Shown: positions 9,418-19,095, numbered from the stretch's first letter. The stretch: 64,000 nucleotides of DNA from Mangrovicoccus sp049603835 (GCA_049603835.1 JBMYSZ010000003.1:186001-250000), one strand, 5' to 3'. Notes: a model not told the origin generated them from the letters alone. A program made the numbers and translations.

Positions 9418-9699
9418 TTAATCCTTCAAACTTTCCATTAACCTGCGCAACTCCGCGCGGCTGTGAATGCCAAGCTTCACATAAGCCCGTCTTAAATGGG
9501 ATGAAACCGTATGCGGGCTAATCCCCCCTAACCGCCGGGCGATTTCCTTTTTGGGGATTTTCTTGACCGCCAATTCGATCACATCGCGTTCTTTATCGGT
9601 CAAATCCGCAAGCTTTTCCTCAGCCACGTTAAAATCATCGGCCTTGGGCGGTATAATACGAATACTAAAGATATCATCCATAGAAAATTCCAAATTCAT
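9418..9699 (-). CDS. Small LuxR-type helix-turn-helix protein
   Basis: A 93-residue protein of which residues about 31-90 form a LuxR/GerE DNA-binding domain: LTDKERDVIELAV, KKEIARRLGGISPHTVSSHLRRAYVKL and SRAELRRL. There is no receiver or autoinducer domain; the first 30 residues are acidic and unassigned. It lies between hslV and hslU on the opposite strand, converging on hslV and divergent from hslU, so it could regulate hslU from the shared 168-nt gap. The coding region looks more A/T-rich than its neighbours, suggesting acquisition. An internal ATG at residue 7 is another possible start. Target genes unknown. Confidence 0.7.
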   Translation of the reverse strand: MNLEFSMDDIFSIRIIPPKADDFNVAEEKLADLTDKERDVIELAVKKIPKKEIARRLGGISPHTVSSHLRRAYVKLGIHSRAELRRLMESLKD

Positions 9700-9753
9700 C
9701 TAAAATTCAGAAGAGTTAATACGGCAAATTGATGGCAGCTGTAAAGCCTGTAA

Positions 9754-9799
9754 CGTTTCGAGAAATCACTGACCCACTTATTCGCTGCCTGTCGCTTTG
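9754..9799 (-). repeat. Fragment of the miniature inverted-repeat element (MITE)
   Basis: A 46-bp block matching the reverse complement of 25449-25494 at 44 of 46 positions (only TT to CC in the middle). It begins with the terminal CGTTTCGAGAAATCACTGA and stops inside the element, so the other end is missing. It lies in the gap between the LuxR-type gene and hslU, where promoter signals are expected. A truncated second copy shows that the element was mobile in this genome. Confidence 0.8.
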
Positions 9800-9867
9800 G
9801 GGCAATACTTTGACATCTGTGCCGCAAATCTCCACATAGCATTCGCAACCCTCTGACCGGAGCCCCC

Positions 9868-11169
9868 ATGACCAATCTGACCCCGCGCGAAATCGTATCT
9901 GAGTTGGACCGCTTCATTATCGGCCAAGCCGATGCCAAACGTGCTGTGGCCGTTGCGCTGCGCAATCGTTGGCGGCGGTTTCAGCTGGATCCAGAGCTGC
10001 GCGACGAGGTCTATCCGAAAAACATCCTGATGATTGGCCCCACCGGCGTCGGTAAAACCGAAATCAGCCGCCGCTTGGCGAAACTGGCGAAAGCGCCTTT
10101 TATCAAGGTTGAGGCGACGAAATTCACCGAAGTGGGCTATGTGGGCCGCGATGTGGAACAGATCATGCGTGATTTGGTGGATGCCTCGATTGCCATGACC
10201 CGCGAGCAGATGCGCGAAGATGTGAAAGCCCGCGCTCAATCCGCCGCCGAAGATCGTGTGATCACAGCCATTGCAGGCACAGATGCGCGGCCAGGTACGC
10301 GGGAAAGATTCCGCGAAAAGCTTCATGCTGGCGAGTTGGATGGCCATGAAATCGAGCTGGACGTCGCCGATAGCTCCAACCCGTTTCAGATGATGGATAT
10401 CCCCGGTCAGCCCGGTATGGGCGCGGTGAATCTGGGGGATATTTTCGGCAAAGCAATGGGCGGGCGGCAAGTGCGGCGCAAAATGACCGTCGCCGAAAGC
10501 TATGACGTGCTGATCGCGGAAGAGGCCGATAAGCTGCTGGACGAAGAAACCGTGAAACGCACGGCACTTGCCGCGGTAGAGCAAAATGGCATCGTCTTTA
10601 TTGACGAAATCGACAAAGTTTGTGCCCGGTCTGACGCGCGTGGCGGCGATGTGAGCCGCGAAGGCGTGCAGCGCGATTTGCTGCCCTTGATCGAAGGCAC
10701 GACCGTATCCACCAAACATGGGCCAGTGAAAACCGATCACGTGCTTTTCATCGCCTCGGGCGCGTTCCATATTGCGAAACCCTCGGATCTTTTACCGGAA
10801 TTGCAGGGGCGTTTGCCGATCCGGGTAGAGCTTCAGCCGCTCACCGAAGAGGATTTCATCCGCATTCTGACCGAAACCGACAATGCGCTAACCCGGCAAT
10901 ATACCGCGCTTATGGAGACCGAAGGCGTCACGGTGGAATTCACCGAAGACGGCATCGCCGCCCTGGCCCGGATCGCCGCCGAAGTGAACCAAAGCGTGGA
11001 AAATATCGGCGCCCGGCGACTTTATACAGTGCTGGAGCGGGTGTTCGAAGAGCTAAGCTTTGTCGCGCCGGATCAAAGCGGCAGCTCCGTGTCGATTGAC
11101 GCAGCCTATGTAGAGCGCAATCTCGGCGAGCTGGCGAAATCGGCGGATCTAAGCCGCTATGTCCTGTGA
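9868..11169 (+). CDS. hslU: HslU, ATPase and unfoldase subunit of HslUV
   Basis: A 433-residue AAA+ unfoldase that feeds substrates to HslV. LTPREIVSELDRFIIGQ at the N-terminus is typical; Walker A GPTGVGKTEI is near 56-65 and Walker B IVFIDEIDKV near 242-251, with the inserted I-domain between them. The end, ADLSRYVL, matches the family's conserved C-terminal tail that docks into HslV. ATG at 9868 has GGAG just upstream. It is usually co-transcribed with hslV; here the opposite-strand gene between them means it probably has its own promoter. Confidence 0.97.
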   Translation: MTNLTPREIVSELDRFIIGQADAKRAVAVALRNRWRRFQLDPELRDEVYPKNILMIGPTGVGKTEISRRLAKLAKAPFIKVEATKFTEVGYVGRDVEQIMRDLVDASIAMTREQMREDVKARAQSAAEDRVITAIAGTDARPGTRERFREKLHAGELDGHEIELDVADSSNPFQMMDIPGQPGMGAVNLGDIFGKAMGGRQVRRKMTVAESYDVLIAEEADKLLDEETVKRTALAAVEQNGIVFIDEIDKVCARSDARGGDVSREGVQRDLLPLIEGTTVSTKHGPVKTDHVLFIASGAFHIAKPSDLLPELQGRLPIRVELQPLTEEDFIRILTETDNALTRQYTALMETEGVTVEFTEDGIAALARIAAEVNQSVENIGARRLYTVLERVFEELSFVAPDQSGSSVSIDAAYVERNLGELAKSADLSRYVL

Positions 11170-11228
11170 CCCACGCGTCAAGGAAGCACTAGCCAGGCTA
11201 GCATATCACGGCTTATAGAAGGGGTAAG

Positions 11229-11246
11229 GCGCCGTATTTTCGGCGC
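11229..11246 (+). terminator. Hairpin between hslU and the MFS gene
   Basis: Perfect 6-bp stem GCGCCG-tatttt-CGGCGC in the 94-nt gap after hslU, 17 nt before the MFS start. No T-run follows, so it is either a Rho-assisted end for hslU or a leader hairpin of the transporter gene. Confidence 0.35.
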
Positions 11247-11263
11247 AGCTAGGACCAAGCCCC

Positions 11264-12505
11264 ATGCGACCCAATTCGACCATCGCCTTTCTGCGCGAGA
11301 ATGCCCCATGGCTCGGCGCGGGCTGGATGCTGACGTTTTCCTCTAGCTTCGGCCAGACCTATTTCATTGCCATTTTCTCGGGCGAGATCCGCGAAACTTA
11401 CGGGCTTAGCCATGGCAGTTGGGGTTTGTTTTATGGGCTGGGCACGATTGCCTCGGCCATGTCCTTGATTTGGCTAGGGGCTTTGACCGACCGATTCCGC
11501 GTGCGCGAGCTAGGCACATGGGTTTTGCTTGGCTTTGCCTGCGCCTGCCTGGCCATGGCCGCCCTGCCCGGCGCTTGGGCTCTGCCTTTCGTCATTTTCG
11601 CTCTGCGTCTGTCGGGTCAAGGCATGATGGCGCAAATGGCAATGTCATCTATGGCGCGCTGGTTTGTGGCCACCCGAGGCCGGGCGATTTCGCTGATCGG
11701 CACCGGTTTTGCCACCGGAGAAGCGCTGCTTCCTATGCTTTTCGTGGCTCTGATGGGCGTGCTGCCATGGCGCAGCCTATGGGTCATCGCGGCGGTTTAC
11801 TTGCTCTGCCTCATCCCGCTAGTGCGCCATTTGCTGCGCACCGAACGCGTTCCAGGCGGCACAGCTGATGATGACAGCGCCCCTGGCCTAGAGAACCGCC
11901 ATTGGACCCGCGCCCAAGTGCTGCGCCATCGCGGCTTTTGGCTAATCCTGCCGGCGATGATCGGCATTCCCAGCTTTATGACAGCGGTCATGTTCCACCA
12001 GGTGCATTACGCGGATCTCAAAGGCTGGACCCATCTGCAATTCACCAGCTTGCTGCCGGTTTATACGGCGGTCAGCATCACCACTATGCTGCTATCCGGC
12101 GGGTTGATCGATCGGTTTAGCGCCACGCGCATGATCACAGTCTTTCAGCTGCCGGTGGTGCTGGCCTTTCTCAGTTTTGCTTGGGCGGATCTGCCTTGGG
12201 CGGTGCTGAGCTATATGCTGGCGGGGCTGGGGATTGGCTGTTTCATGACGCTCCCCGCCGCCTATCTAGCGGAAACCTATGGCACCCGGCATATCGGCGC
12301 GATCAAAGCGCTTTTTTCAAGCGTGCTGGTTTTTGGCACCGCATTAGGGCCGATCATCACCGGGGCGCTGATCGATGCGGGGGTGAATTTCCTAGATCAG
12401 CTGGTCTGGATCGCGGGCTATTTTGTGCTGTCTTCGGGGCTGGCCGTGGCGGCGGTGGCGGCTAATCGAGCGGGCAGTCCTATGCCTCGCCCACCAGTGG
12501 CGTGA
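11264..12505 (+). CDS. MFS transporter
   Basis: A 413-residue integral membrane protein with about 12 hydrophobic segments in two halves. Residues about 81-86 (LTDRFR) and the second-half LIDRFSATR are the D-R loops of the major facilitator superfamily, and RGRAISLIGTGFATGEAL follows helix 4. A charged linker (RTERVPGGTADDDSAPGLENRHWTRAQV) joins the halves. Substrate cannot be told from sequence; the family moves sugars, acids, drugs or organic anions. It stands alone between hslU and convergent ABC genes (11-nt gap), so context does not identify the substrate. Confidence 0.85.
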   Translation: MRPNSTIAFLRENAPWLGAGWMLTFSSSFGQTYFIAIFSGEIRETYGLSHGSWGLFYGLGTIASAMSLIWLGALTDRFRVRELGTWVLLGFACACLAMAALPGAWALPFVIFALRLSGQGMMAQMAMSSMARWFVATRGRAISLIGTGFATGEALLPMLFVALMGVLPWRSLWVIAAVYLLCLIPLVRHLLRTERVPGGTADDDSAPGLENRHWTRAQVLRHRGFWLILPAMIGIPSFMTAVMFHQVHYADLKGWTHLQFTSLLPVYTAVSITTMLLSGGLIDRFSATRMITVFQLPVVLAFLSFAWADLPWAVLSYMLAGLGIGCFMTLPAAYLAETYGTRHIGAIKALFSSVLVFGTALGPIITGALIDAGVNFLDQLVWIAGYFVLSSGLAVAAVAANRAGSPMPRPPVA

Positions 12506-12516
12506 CTGTAACAGCC

Positions 12517-14376
12517 TCACTCCGCCGCATCGGCAAAACCGCCTGATTGCCGGTGCCAATAGCGGGCATAGACCCCGCCTTTGGCCAGCAGATCCGCGTG
12601 AGTGCCTTGCTCTACCAATCGGCCTGCTTCCAAAACAATGATCCGATCCATCTGAGCAATCGTGGACAGCCGATGCGCAATGGCCAGAACGGTTTTGCCT
12701 TCCATCACACGGGTCAGAGCGGTTTGGATCGCGGCCTCAACCTCACTATCCAAAGCCGAGGTCGCCTCATCCAACACCAAAACCGGCGCGTCTTTCAAAA
12801 TGGCGCGGGCCAGGGCGATGCGTTGGCGCTGACCGCCGGATAGCTTCACTCCGCGCTCGCCCAGGAAAGCGTCATAGCCTTCACGGCCCCGGTGGTCTTT
12901 TAGCCCTAGGATGAACTCATGCGCCTCGGCCCGCTCTGCTGCGGCAATCACCTCGGCATCCGTGGCATCCGGGCGGCCATAGCGGATATTTTCCATCGCG
13001 GTACGGTTAAACATGGCCGTGTCTTGGGTCACCATCGCGATCTGGCGGCGCAGACTGTCTTGGGTCAACTGCCGCACATCTTGCTGGCCCAGCAGAACCC
13101 GCCCGGCCTCCACATCATAAAGTCGCAGCAAAAGCGAAACGAGGGTGGATTTCCCCGCCCCGGACGCGCCGACAATCCCGACTTTTTCCCCTTCGGCAAT
13201 ATCCAAGGCCAGATCCCGGATCCCGCCTTTTTCGCGACCATAAGTGAAGGTCACATCGTCAAAAAAGATCCGCGAGGCCGCCGGGTCCACCGCCACAGCA
13301 TCCGGCGCATCCACCAGCTTATGCGGCGGGGTGAGGGTGTGCATACCGTCCTCGATCTCGCCCAGATTGGAATAGATCTGCATCAGCGCGAAACTGACCC
13401 AGCCGGTCATCTGTGCGATCCGAATAGACACAGTCCCCGCCGCCACAATATCGCCGGGGCTGGCAGTGCCGCGCTGCCACATGACCAAAGTCGCGCCGAT
13501 CAACATCACCGGCAAAAGCCCGGCAATCGCCATCAGGAAAAAGCGGAAAAACACCGCCACATAGCCATAACGCAGGCCTGAGGCGCGGTAGTCCTCCATA
13601 CTGCCGACGGCTAAGCGGTCCTCTAGCCCGACATTGGCGAAAAGCTTTGCGGTGCGCATATTGGTGATCGTATCCACGACCTGACCCGACACAGCGGCCC
13701 GCGCCCCGGCCCGTTCCCCGGCCCGCAGCCGGACCCGTGGCATGAACCAGCGGATAAAGGCGAGATAGCCGATCAACCAGAGCAGCAAGATCACCCCAAC
13801 CCGCCAATCGATGGAGAGCAGCATCCCCACCGCAGCCAACAGCGACGCCAGGGCAAAGACCACCGTATTCAGCCCTTCCATGGTCACATCCATAATGGCG
13901 CGGCTGGTCTGCATCTGTTTCTGACTGATCCGCCCGGCGAAATCATTGTCGAAAAAGGTCACCGCCTGCCCCATGGTCCAGCGATGCATCCGCGACAGGG
14001 CCAGCACATTCACATTCGGGCCGATCACCACATTCTGATAGGCCGCTGTGGCGCCAAAAGCGAGCGGCCGGATCACCAGCATAAGCAGAACCAACCCGCC
14101 AAAAAGCGGCAAATGGCTGGAAAATAGACCCTCGGGTCCGTGATCCAAAGCAGTATCAAGCACCAATCCCAGCAGCAGCGAAATGGACACTTCAAGCGCG
14201 CCGGAAAAGACCGCGATCAGCCCCGCCCCGAGCAAAAGCCCATAAGTCCCGCGCAGGCACCAAGCCATGAAGGGCAGCAGCTGGTTCGGCGGCGCATCTT
14301 GGGCGGTTTCATAGGGGTCACGTAAATCTGCCAGCCGGGTCAGTCCGACCCGCTGCGCCAAAGCGTCAAAATTCAT
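12517..14376 (-). CDS. ABC transporter, fused membrane and ATPase domains (second of a pair)
   Basis: A 619-residue half-transporter: six-helix exporter-type membrane domain over about 50-335, then an ATPase domain with Walker A GASGAGKSTLV (about 401), signature LSGGQRQRIALARA (about 510) and Walker B VLVLDEATSALD. Its start overlaps the stop of the next ABC gene as ATGA, so the two are translated together and probably form a heterodimeric exporter. The sequence resembles MsbA/multidrug-type exporters; substrate unknown. It converges on the MFS gene with an 11-nt gap. Confidence 0.88.
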   Translation of the reverse strand: MNFDALAQRVGLTRLADLRDPYETAQDAPPNQLLPFMAWCLRGTYGLLLGAGLIAVFSGALEVSISLLLGLVLDTALDHGPEGLFSSHLPLFGGLVLLMLVIRPLAFGATAAYQNVVIGPNVNVLALSRMHRWTMGQAVTFFDNDFAGRISQKQMQTSRAIMDVTMEGLNTVVFALASLLAAVGMLLSIDWRVGVILLLWLIGYLAFIRWFMPRVRLRAGERAGARAAVSGQVVDTITNMRTAKLFANVGLEDRLAVGSMEDYRASGLRYGYVAVFFRFFLMAIAGLLPVMLIGATLVMWQRGTASPGDIVAAGTVSIRIAQMTGWVSFALMQIYSNLGEIEDGMHTLTPPHKLVDAPDAVAVDPAASRIFFDDVTFTYGREKGGIRDLALDIAEGEKVGIVGASGAGKSTLVSLLLRLYDVEAGRVLLGQQDVRQLTQDSLRRQIAMVTQDTAMFNRTAMENIRYGRPDATDAEVIAAAERAEAHEFILGLKDHRGREGYDAFLGERGVKLSGGQRQRIALARAILKDAPVLVLDEATSALDSEVEAAIQTALTRVMEGKTVLAIAHRLSTIAQMDRIIVLEAGRLVEQGTHADLLAKGGVYARYWHRQSGGFADAAE

Positions 14377-16238
14377 TCTGTCGTCTCCGGGGCGGTGGGC
14401 GAAGTTTCATCTGTGCCCAAAAACCCGCCCGATTGTCTTTGCCAGAAACTGGCATATAGCCCGCCCTGAGCCAAAAGCTCTGCATGGGGTCCGTCCTCGA
14501 CGATCCGACCCTGATCGAGCACGATAATCCGGTCCATTTGCGCGATGGTGGATAAGCGATGCGCAATGGCGATCACGGTTTTGCCCTGCATCATGCCATA
14601 AAGCGTCTGTTGGATCACCGCCTCGACCTCGCTATCCAGCGCCGAGGTCGCTTCGTCCAGCACGAGGATCGGGGCATCTTTCAAGATCACCCTGGCCAAA
14701 GCCACGCGCTGCCGCTGCCCACCAGACAGTTTCACCCCGCGTTCGCCCACATGCGCGTCATATCCCTGCCGCCCCTGGGGATCGATGAGATCCAGGATGA
14801 ACTCATGCGCTTCGGCCCGGCGCGCGGCGTCTAGCATCTCGGCCTCGCTGGCCTCTGGGCGGCCATAAAGGATATTGTCCCGCACCGAGCGATGCAAAAG
14901 CGAGCTATCTTGCTGAACCATGCCGATACATTGGCGCAGGCTGTCCTGGGTCACTTGCGAAATATCTTGGCCGTCAATCGCCACCCGCCCGGTTTCCGCG
15001 TCGTAGAACCGTAAGAGCAGCTTGACCAAAGTGGATTTGCCCGCCCCGGATCGCCCCACTAGGCCAATCTTTTCACCAGGCGCCAAGGTCAGGGAAATCC
15101 GGTCCAGCCCGCCCGAGCCTCGTCCGTAATGGTGGCTGACCTCTTGCAGCTCGATCTTGCCTTGGCTCAGCTGCAAGGGCTGCGCCCCTGGCGCATCGGT
15201 CAGGGTAATGGGCTGGGCGATAGTTTCCAGCCCCTCATCCACCACCCCCAAAGATTGGAAGAAATTCGACACGGCCCACATGATCCACCCGGTCATCGCG
15301 TTCAGCCTTAGGGTCAGCGCAATCGCCGCCGCCACAGTCCCCACCGAGGCCGTGCCCTGCATCCACAGCGCCAAAGCCCAGCCGACCACAGCCACAATCA
15401 GCAGCCCATTCAGCAGGTTCAGCGCAATATCCATGGTGGTGAAGATGCGCATTTCCTTGTGGAAAGTCCGCCGCGCCTCTTCGATGGCGTCTTTGGCATA
15501 GCTCAGCTCGCGGTCATGATGAGCGAAAAGCTTGACCGAATGGATATTCGTATAGCTGTCCACCACACGCCCCGTCACCGCCGAACGCGCATCGGAACTG
15601 GCCTTAGACGCTGGCCCAATCCGGGTGACCGTCCATTGCACCAGCCAGCCATAAAGCACCGACCAAAGCGCTAAGGGCAATAGCAGCCGGGGATCGGCCC
15701 CCGCCAGCAACACCCCTGCCCCCACCAGATAGGCAATGGCAAAGGTCAGCGCGTCAAAGATCTGAAACACCGCCTCCCCAGCGGCGGGCGGGGCTTGCAT
15801 AATGCGGTTCGCGATACGGCCAGCGAAATCATTTTCGAACCATCCCACCGATTGGCGCAACACATGGCGATGCGCCCGCCAGCGAAACAAGGTGCCGAAA
15901 TTCGGCAAAACCGTATTATTGAGGACCAAAACCCCCAAAGCTTGCACCAAGGGCCGAAAGGTCAGAATGAACACCGCCACCAAGATCAGCTCGGCCCCAT
16001 GGGCGTGCCAGATCTCGGCCGGGCTTTGACCAGTCAGCAAATCCACGACCCGGCCCATATAATAGATCAGCCAAACTTCTATCGCGGCGATCAGCACCGC
16101 CAAAATCGCGGCAACCCCAAAGATACGGTGAAAGGGCTGCGACAGCTGCCGCAGATAGGGCCATAATTTACGCGGCGGTTCATCGACCTGATCATATTCT
16201 ACATATGGATCGACGAAATTTTCGAAAAAACGAAACAT
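14373..16238 (-). CDS. ABC transporter, fused membrane and ATPase domains (first of a pair)
   Basis: A 621-residue exporter-type half-transporter closely similar in layout to its downstream neighbour. Membrane helices span about 37-320; Walker A GRSGAGKSTLVKLLL is near 394, signature LSGGQRQRVALARV near 507 and Walker B ILVLDEATSALD follows. Both ATPase sites look complete in this protein and its partner, so neither is an obviously degenerate half. AAGGGG lies 9 nt before the ATG. Likely a heterodimeric lipid, peptide or drug exporter; nothing in the sequence decides which. Confidence 0.88.
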   Translation of the reverse strand: MFRFFENFVDPYVEYDQVDEPPRKLWPYLRQLSQPFHRIFGVAAILAVLIAAIEVWLIYYMGRVVDLLTGQSPAEIWHAHGAELILVAVFILTFRPLVQALGVLVLNNTVLPNFGTLFRWRAHRHVLRQSVGWFENDFAGRIANRIMQAPPAAGEAVFQIFDALTFAIAYLVGAGVLLAGADPRLLLPLALWSVLYGWLVQWTVTRIGPASKASSDARSAVTGRVVDSYTNIHSVKLFAHHDRELSYAKDAIEEARRTFHKEMRIFTTMDIALNLLNGLLIVAVVGWALALWMQGTASVGTVAAAIALTLRLNAMTGWIMWAVSNFFQSLGVVDEGLETIAQPITLTDAPGAQPLQLSQGKIELQEVSHHYGRGSGGLDRISLTLAPGEKIGLVGRSGAGKSTLVKLLLRFYDAETGRVAIDGQDISQVTQDSLRQCIGMVQQDSSLLHRSVRDNILYGRPEASEAEMLDAARRAEAHEFILDLIDPQGRQGYDAHVGERGVKLSGGQRQRVALARVILKDAPILVLDEATSALDSEVEAVIQQTLYGMMQGKTVIAIAHRLSTIAQMDRIIVLDQGRIVEDGPHAELLAQGGLYASFWQRQSGGFLGTDETSPTAPETTE

Positions 16239-16308
16239 GGAAAACGCCCCTTCTGGGATGACCTCTATGTAGGGCGATTCTCGATTTGGGGAAATGGGCG
16301 CGCGGGAA

Positions 16309-17484
16309 TTAACCCGAACCGTCGGAGGAGGGTAACGCCAAAAGCGCAGATTTGTCTAAGGTGAAATCCGAGGCAATCCAAGCGCTGCGCAGCTGGCGCA
16401 GACGGGTGCCAATGGCCTTGCCGGAATAGCCTTTCAGATCAGCGGCTTTGACCGGAAATTTCGCTGAAGCCGCGCGGGCGATCCGAGTTTCTGTATCTGG
16501 CGCGACCGGCTGGCCGATCATTGCCGCGCGGGTCAAAGCCAGATCCCAGGCCCGCTCTGCCCCGAAATCCTGCGCCATTTCCCCTAGGCTTTTATCCTGC
16601 CGCAATGCGTCTTGCAGCTGGCTGAGATGGCGTTGCTCGATCTTGCTTAGGCGGAACCGCTGGGCTGCATCCTCCCCCCCCAATGCAGCAAGGCGGCGGA
16701 TCGGATCTGGGCTTTGATTATTATCCGTCTCAAATGCCACTAAGGGCGCCACGGATTTAGAGTCCGCGCCCGGCAAAATCCGCGCCAGTACCCCGGAATG
16801 ATCCATTGCCGCAAGGCTCGGGGCTGGATCCGGCGCCGCAAGCAATTTGCGCATTTCTTGCCCGACCCGCTCCGCGGCCAGGCAATCAAGCCCCTCGGCC
16901 CCGGCAGCACAAGCCGCCAGCCCATCCGCATCAATCCCAAGCTCTGGATCCGCATACCAAGCATGAAAACGGAAAAACCGCAGTATACGCAGGTAATCCT
17001 CGGCAATTCGTTGCCCCGCATCGCCGATGAAACGCAGCCGCCGCGCTTGAAGATCGGGCAAACCACCCAGCGGATCGATCACCTGACCCGTGCGATCCGC
17101 ATAAAGCGCATTCATGGTGAAATCGCGCCGGGCCGCGTCCTCTTCCACCCGCTCGGAAAAGACCACCTGGGCATGGCGGCCATCGGTTTCCACATCGCGG
17201 CGAAAAGTGGTGACCTCAAAACCCTGACCATCCGCAACCACCGTCACCGTGCCATGTTCAAAACCCGTGGGCACGGCTTTCAACCCGGCGGCTTCGGCCA
17301 ATTCAGTGGTCACTTCGGGCCTGGCCGAGATCGAGATATCCAGATCCGACACCGGCGCCGCCAAAAGCGCATTGCGCACGCAGCCGCCCACGAAAAGCGC
17401 CTGATGCCCGCGCGCGGTCAAGGCCGCCATAACCTTTTGCGCGGCGGGGCTTTGAAGCCAAGGATCACTCAGACGCAAACTCAC
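16309..17484 (-). CDS. cca: CCA tRNA nucleotidyltransferase / poly(A) polymerase family protein
   Basis: A 391-residue class II nucleotidyltransferase. LFVGGCVRNALL with SDLDISISARPE (residues about 30-55) is the active-site block with the two carboxylates; RRDFTMNALYAD and AEDYLRILRFFRFHAWY are the conserved neck motifs. It adds or repairs the 3' CCA of tRNA. The GTG at 17484 is chosen because it forms a 4-nt GTGA overlap with the stop of the upstream NUDIX gene; a longer frame from 17556 would run into that gene. No HD phosphatase domain is apparent. Confidence 0.9.
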   Translation of the reverse strand: MSLRLSDPWLQSPAAQKVMAALTARGHQALFVGGCVRNALLAAPVSDLDISISARPEVTTELAEAAGLKAVPTGFEHGTVTVVADGQGFEVTTFRRDVETDGRHAQVVFSERVEEDAARRDFTMNALYADRTGQVIDPLGGLPDLQARRLRFIGDAGQRIAEDYLRILRFFRFHAWYADPELGIDADGLAACAAGAEGLDCLAAERVGQEMRKLLAAPDPAPSLAAMDHSGVLARILPGADSKSVAPLVAFETDNNQSPDPIRRLAALGGEDAAQRFRLSKIEQRHLSQLQDALRQDKSLGEMAQDFGAERAWDLALTRAAMIGQPVAPDTETRIARAASAKFPVKAADLKGYSGKAIGTRLRQLRSAWIASDFTLDKSALLALPSSDGSG

Positions 17485-18089
17485 CCCTGAGGCATCCGTT
17501 CCGCCAGCCCGCGCAATATCCGCGCCGTGGCGCCCCAGATATAATATGGCCCCCAAGGCACCACGAAATAATGGCGCTTGATCCCCTGCCAGCGGCGGCC
17601 TTCGATGCGGTAACGGCTAAGATCCAGCAAATGACTGAGCGGCGCTTCGAAAATTTCCGCCACTTCGCCCGCCTCTGGCACCGGAGTAAAATCGCCCTCG
17701 ACCACCCCCACAACCGGGCGGACATCAAAAGCAGTCACCGTTTCATGGCAGGTCAAATGACCCAGGATCCGCACCTGATCGGGACGCAGGCCAATCTCTT
17801 CATTGGCCTCCCGCAAAGCGCAGAAATTATGATCCGGGTCGCTTTCATCAAGCTTGCCGCCGGGCAAAGCGATTTGGCCAGGATGATGACGCAGCTTTGA
17901 CGATCTTTTCGTCAAAATCACATGCGGACCATCGGGGCGCTGATGGATGGCCAGCAACACCGCCGCCGGCCGCAGCTTTCGCCCAGCAGGGGGGCGAATG
18001 CCGGGATTTAGATCAAAATCAGACGAGTCCTGGGCCCGATGCCCCAGGGCTTTGACAATATCCTCAATGCTCGGCGTCGGTCGCGCCAT
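17481..18089 (-). CDS. NUDIX hydrolase, CoA pyrophosphatase type
   Basis: A 202-residue NUDIX protein. The extended motif LTKRSSKLRHHPGQIALPGG followed by ALREANEEIGL (residues about 60-105) matches the CoA diphosphatase subgroup (UPF0035 signature with LRxHxGQIxFPGG), which cleaves CoA to phosphopantetheine and 3',5'-ADP. The ATG at 18089 gives MARPTPSIED; a longer frame reaches 18194 but would overlap hslO by 131 nt rather than 26 nt. It sits in an hslO-NUDIX-cca operon, a common order in Rhodobacteraceae. Confidence 0.88.
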   Translation of the reverse strand: MARPTPSIEDIVKALGHRAQDSSDFDLNPGIRPPAGRKLRPAAVLLAIHQRPDGPHVILTKRSSKLRHHPGQIALPGGKLDESDPDHNFCALREANEEIGLRPDQVRILGHLTCHETVTAFDVRPVVGVVEGDFTPVPEAGEVAEIFEAPLSHLLDLSRYRIEGRRWQGIKRHYFVVPWGPYYIWGATARILRGLAERMPQG

Positions 18090-19095
18090 TTTCGGACCCT
18101 TCCTCTGGCTCGACTGGTTTTTCGGCCTCAAAGCCCAAGGTCTTGGGGTCGAACTCGTAATGTGCGCCACAAAACTGACAATCGGCCGTGACAATGCCGT
18201 CTTCGGTGGTCATCCGGCCGATATCCTTGGCCGAATAGATAGAGAGGCTTTGGCGCACCCGATCCGGGCCGCAGGTGCAGCCGAAACTCACCGGCTGCGC
18301 GTCATAAACCCTGGGCTCTTCTTCATGGAACAAACGCACCAGCAATTCGGTCGGCTGCACGCCGGGTCCGATCAGCTCTAGCTCTTCGATCGTGTCCAAA
18401 AGCAGATTAGCGCGGCCCCAGTTTTCCTCTTCATCACCTTGCAAGATATCGCCCGCATGTAACAAGCCTTCCTCGCCGGAACCGCCCTCTTGCGCCACAA
18501 AAGGCGAAGCTTTGGGCATATGCTGCAACATCACGCCACCCGCCCGCCAGCGCGTCTCTTGCCCCGGCAAAGTGGATTGCCCGTAAGACAGCTGGAACCG
18601 GGTCGGGATTTGTTCGGACTGAGCAAAATAAGTCTCGGCACAATTGGCCAATGACCCACCGGCGATGGGTGTAATCCCTTGATAAGGGCGCATGCCCTCG
18701 CCCTGGTCGATCAAAATCGCAAAATACCCCTGGCCGATCAGCTCAAAGGGATCCCCGTCGGTCAGTTGCTCTTGGTCGAAACTGGCATAAGCACGGATCC
18801 GGGCGGTTTCCCCCTCGGCTTGCGGCCCATAATAATCTGTCGCAATCAGCCGCGCCGGGCCACTGCCGCGCACCTGAAGCGATAATTTCCACCGCAGCTT
18901 AATGGTTTGCCCGATCAGTGCCGTCAGCAGGGCCATTTCCGCCACCAAAGCCTCAATCGGCGCGGGATAGTCATGCTGGGCCAAAATCTGATCCAACACC
19001 CCATCCAGCCGCGCGACGCGACCGCGAATATCCGAAACATCCAGCTGAAACGGGAGAACCGTGTCATCCCAGGCAATTTGTGAGCCAAGTGTCAT
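18064..19095 (-). CDS. hslO: Hsp33, redox-regulated holdase chaperone
   Basis: A 343-residue Hsp33. The C-terminal zinc/redox switch is CTCGPDR (near 283) and CQFCGAHY (near 315), the CxC and CxxC pairs that bind zinc when reduced and form disulfides on oxidative stress, activating the chaperone. The N-terminal substrate domain includes TALIGQTIKLRWKLSLQVRG. An acidic tail (EPEEGSENG) is longer than in the E. coli protein. It is divergent from a NUDIX gene across an 84-nt gap and is the first gene of the hslO-NUDIX-cca run. Confidence 0.95.
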   Translation of the reverse strand: MTLGSQIAWDDTVLPFQLDVSDIRGRVARLDGVLDQILAQHDYPAPIEALVAEMALLTALIGQTIKLRWKLSLQVRGSGPARLIATDYYGPQAEGETARIRAYASFDQEQLTDGDPFELIGQGYFAILIDQGEGMRPYQGITPIAGGSLANCAETYFAQSEQIPTRFQLSYGQSTLPGQETRWRAGGVMLQHMPKASPFVAQEGGSGEEGLLHAGDILQGDEEENWGRANLLLDTIEELELIGPGVQPTELLVRLFHEEEPRVYDAQPVSFGCTCGPDRVRQSLSIYSAKDIGRMTTEDGIVTADCQFCGAHYEFDPKTLGFEAEKPVEPEEGSENGATDAEH

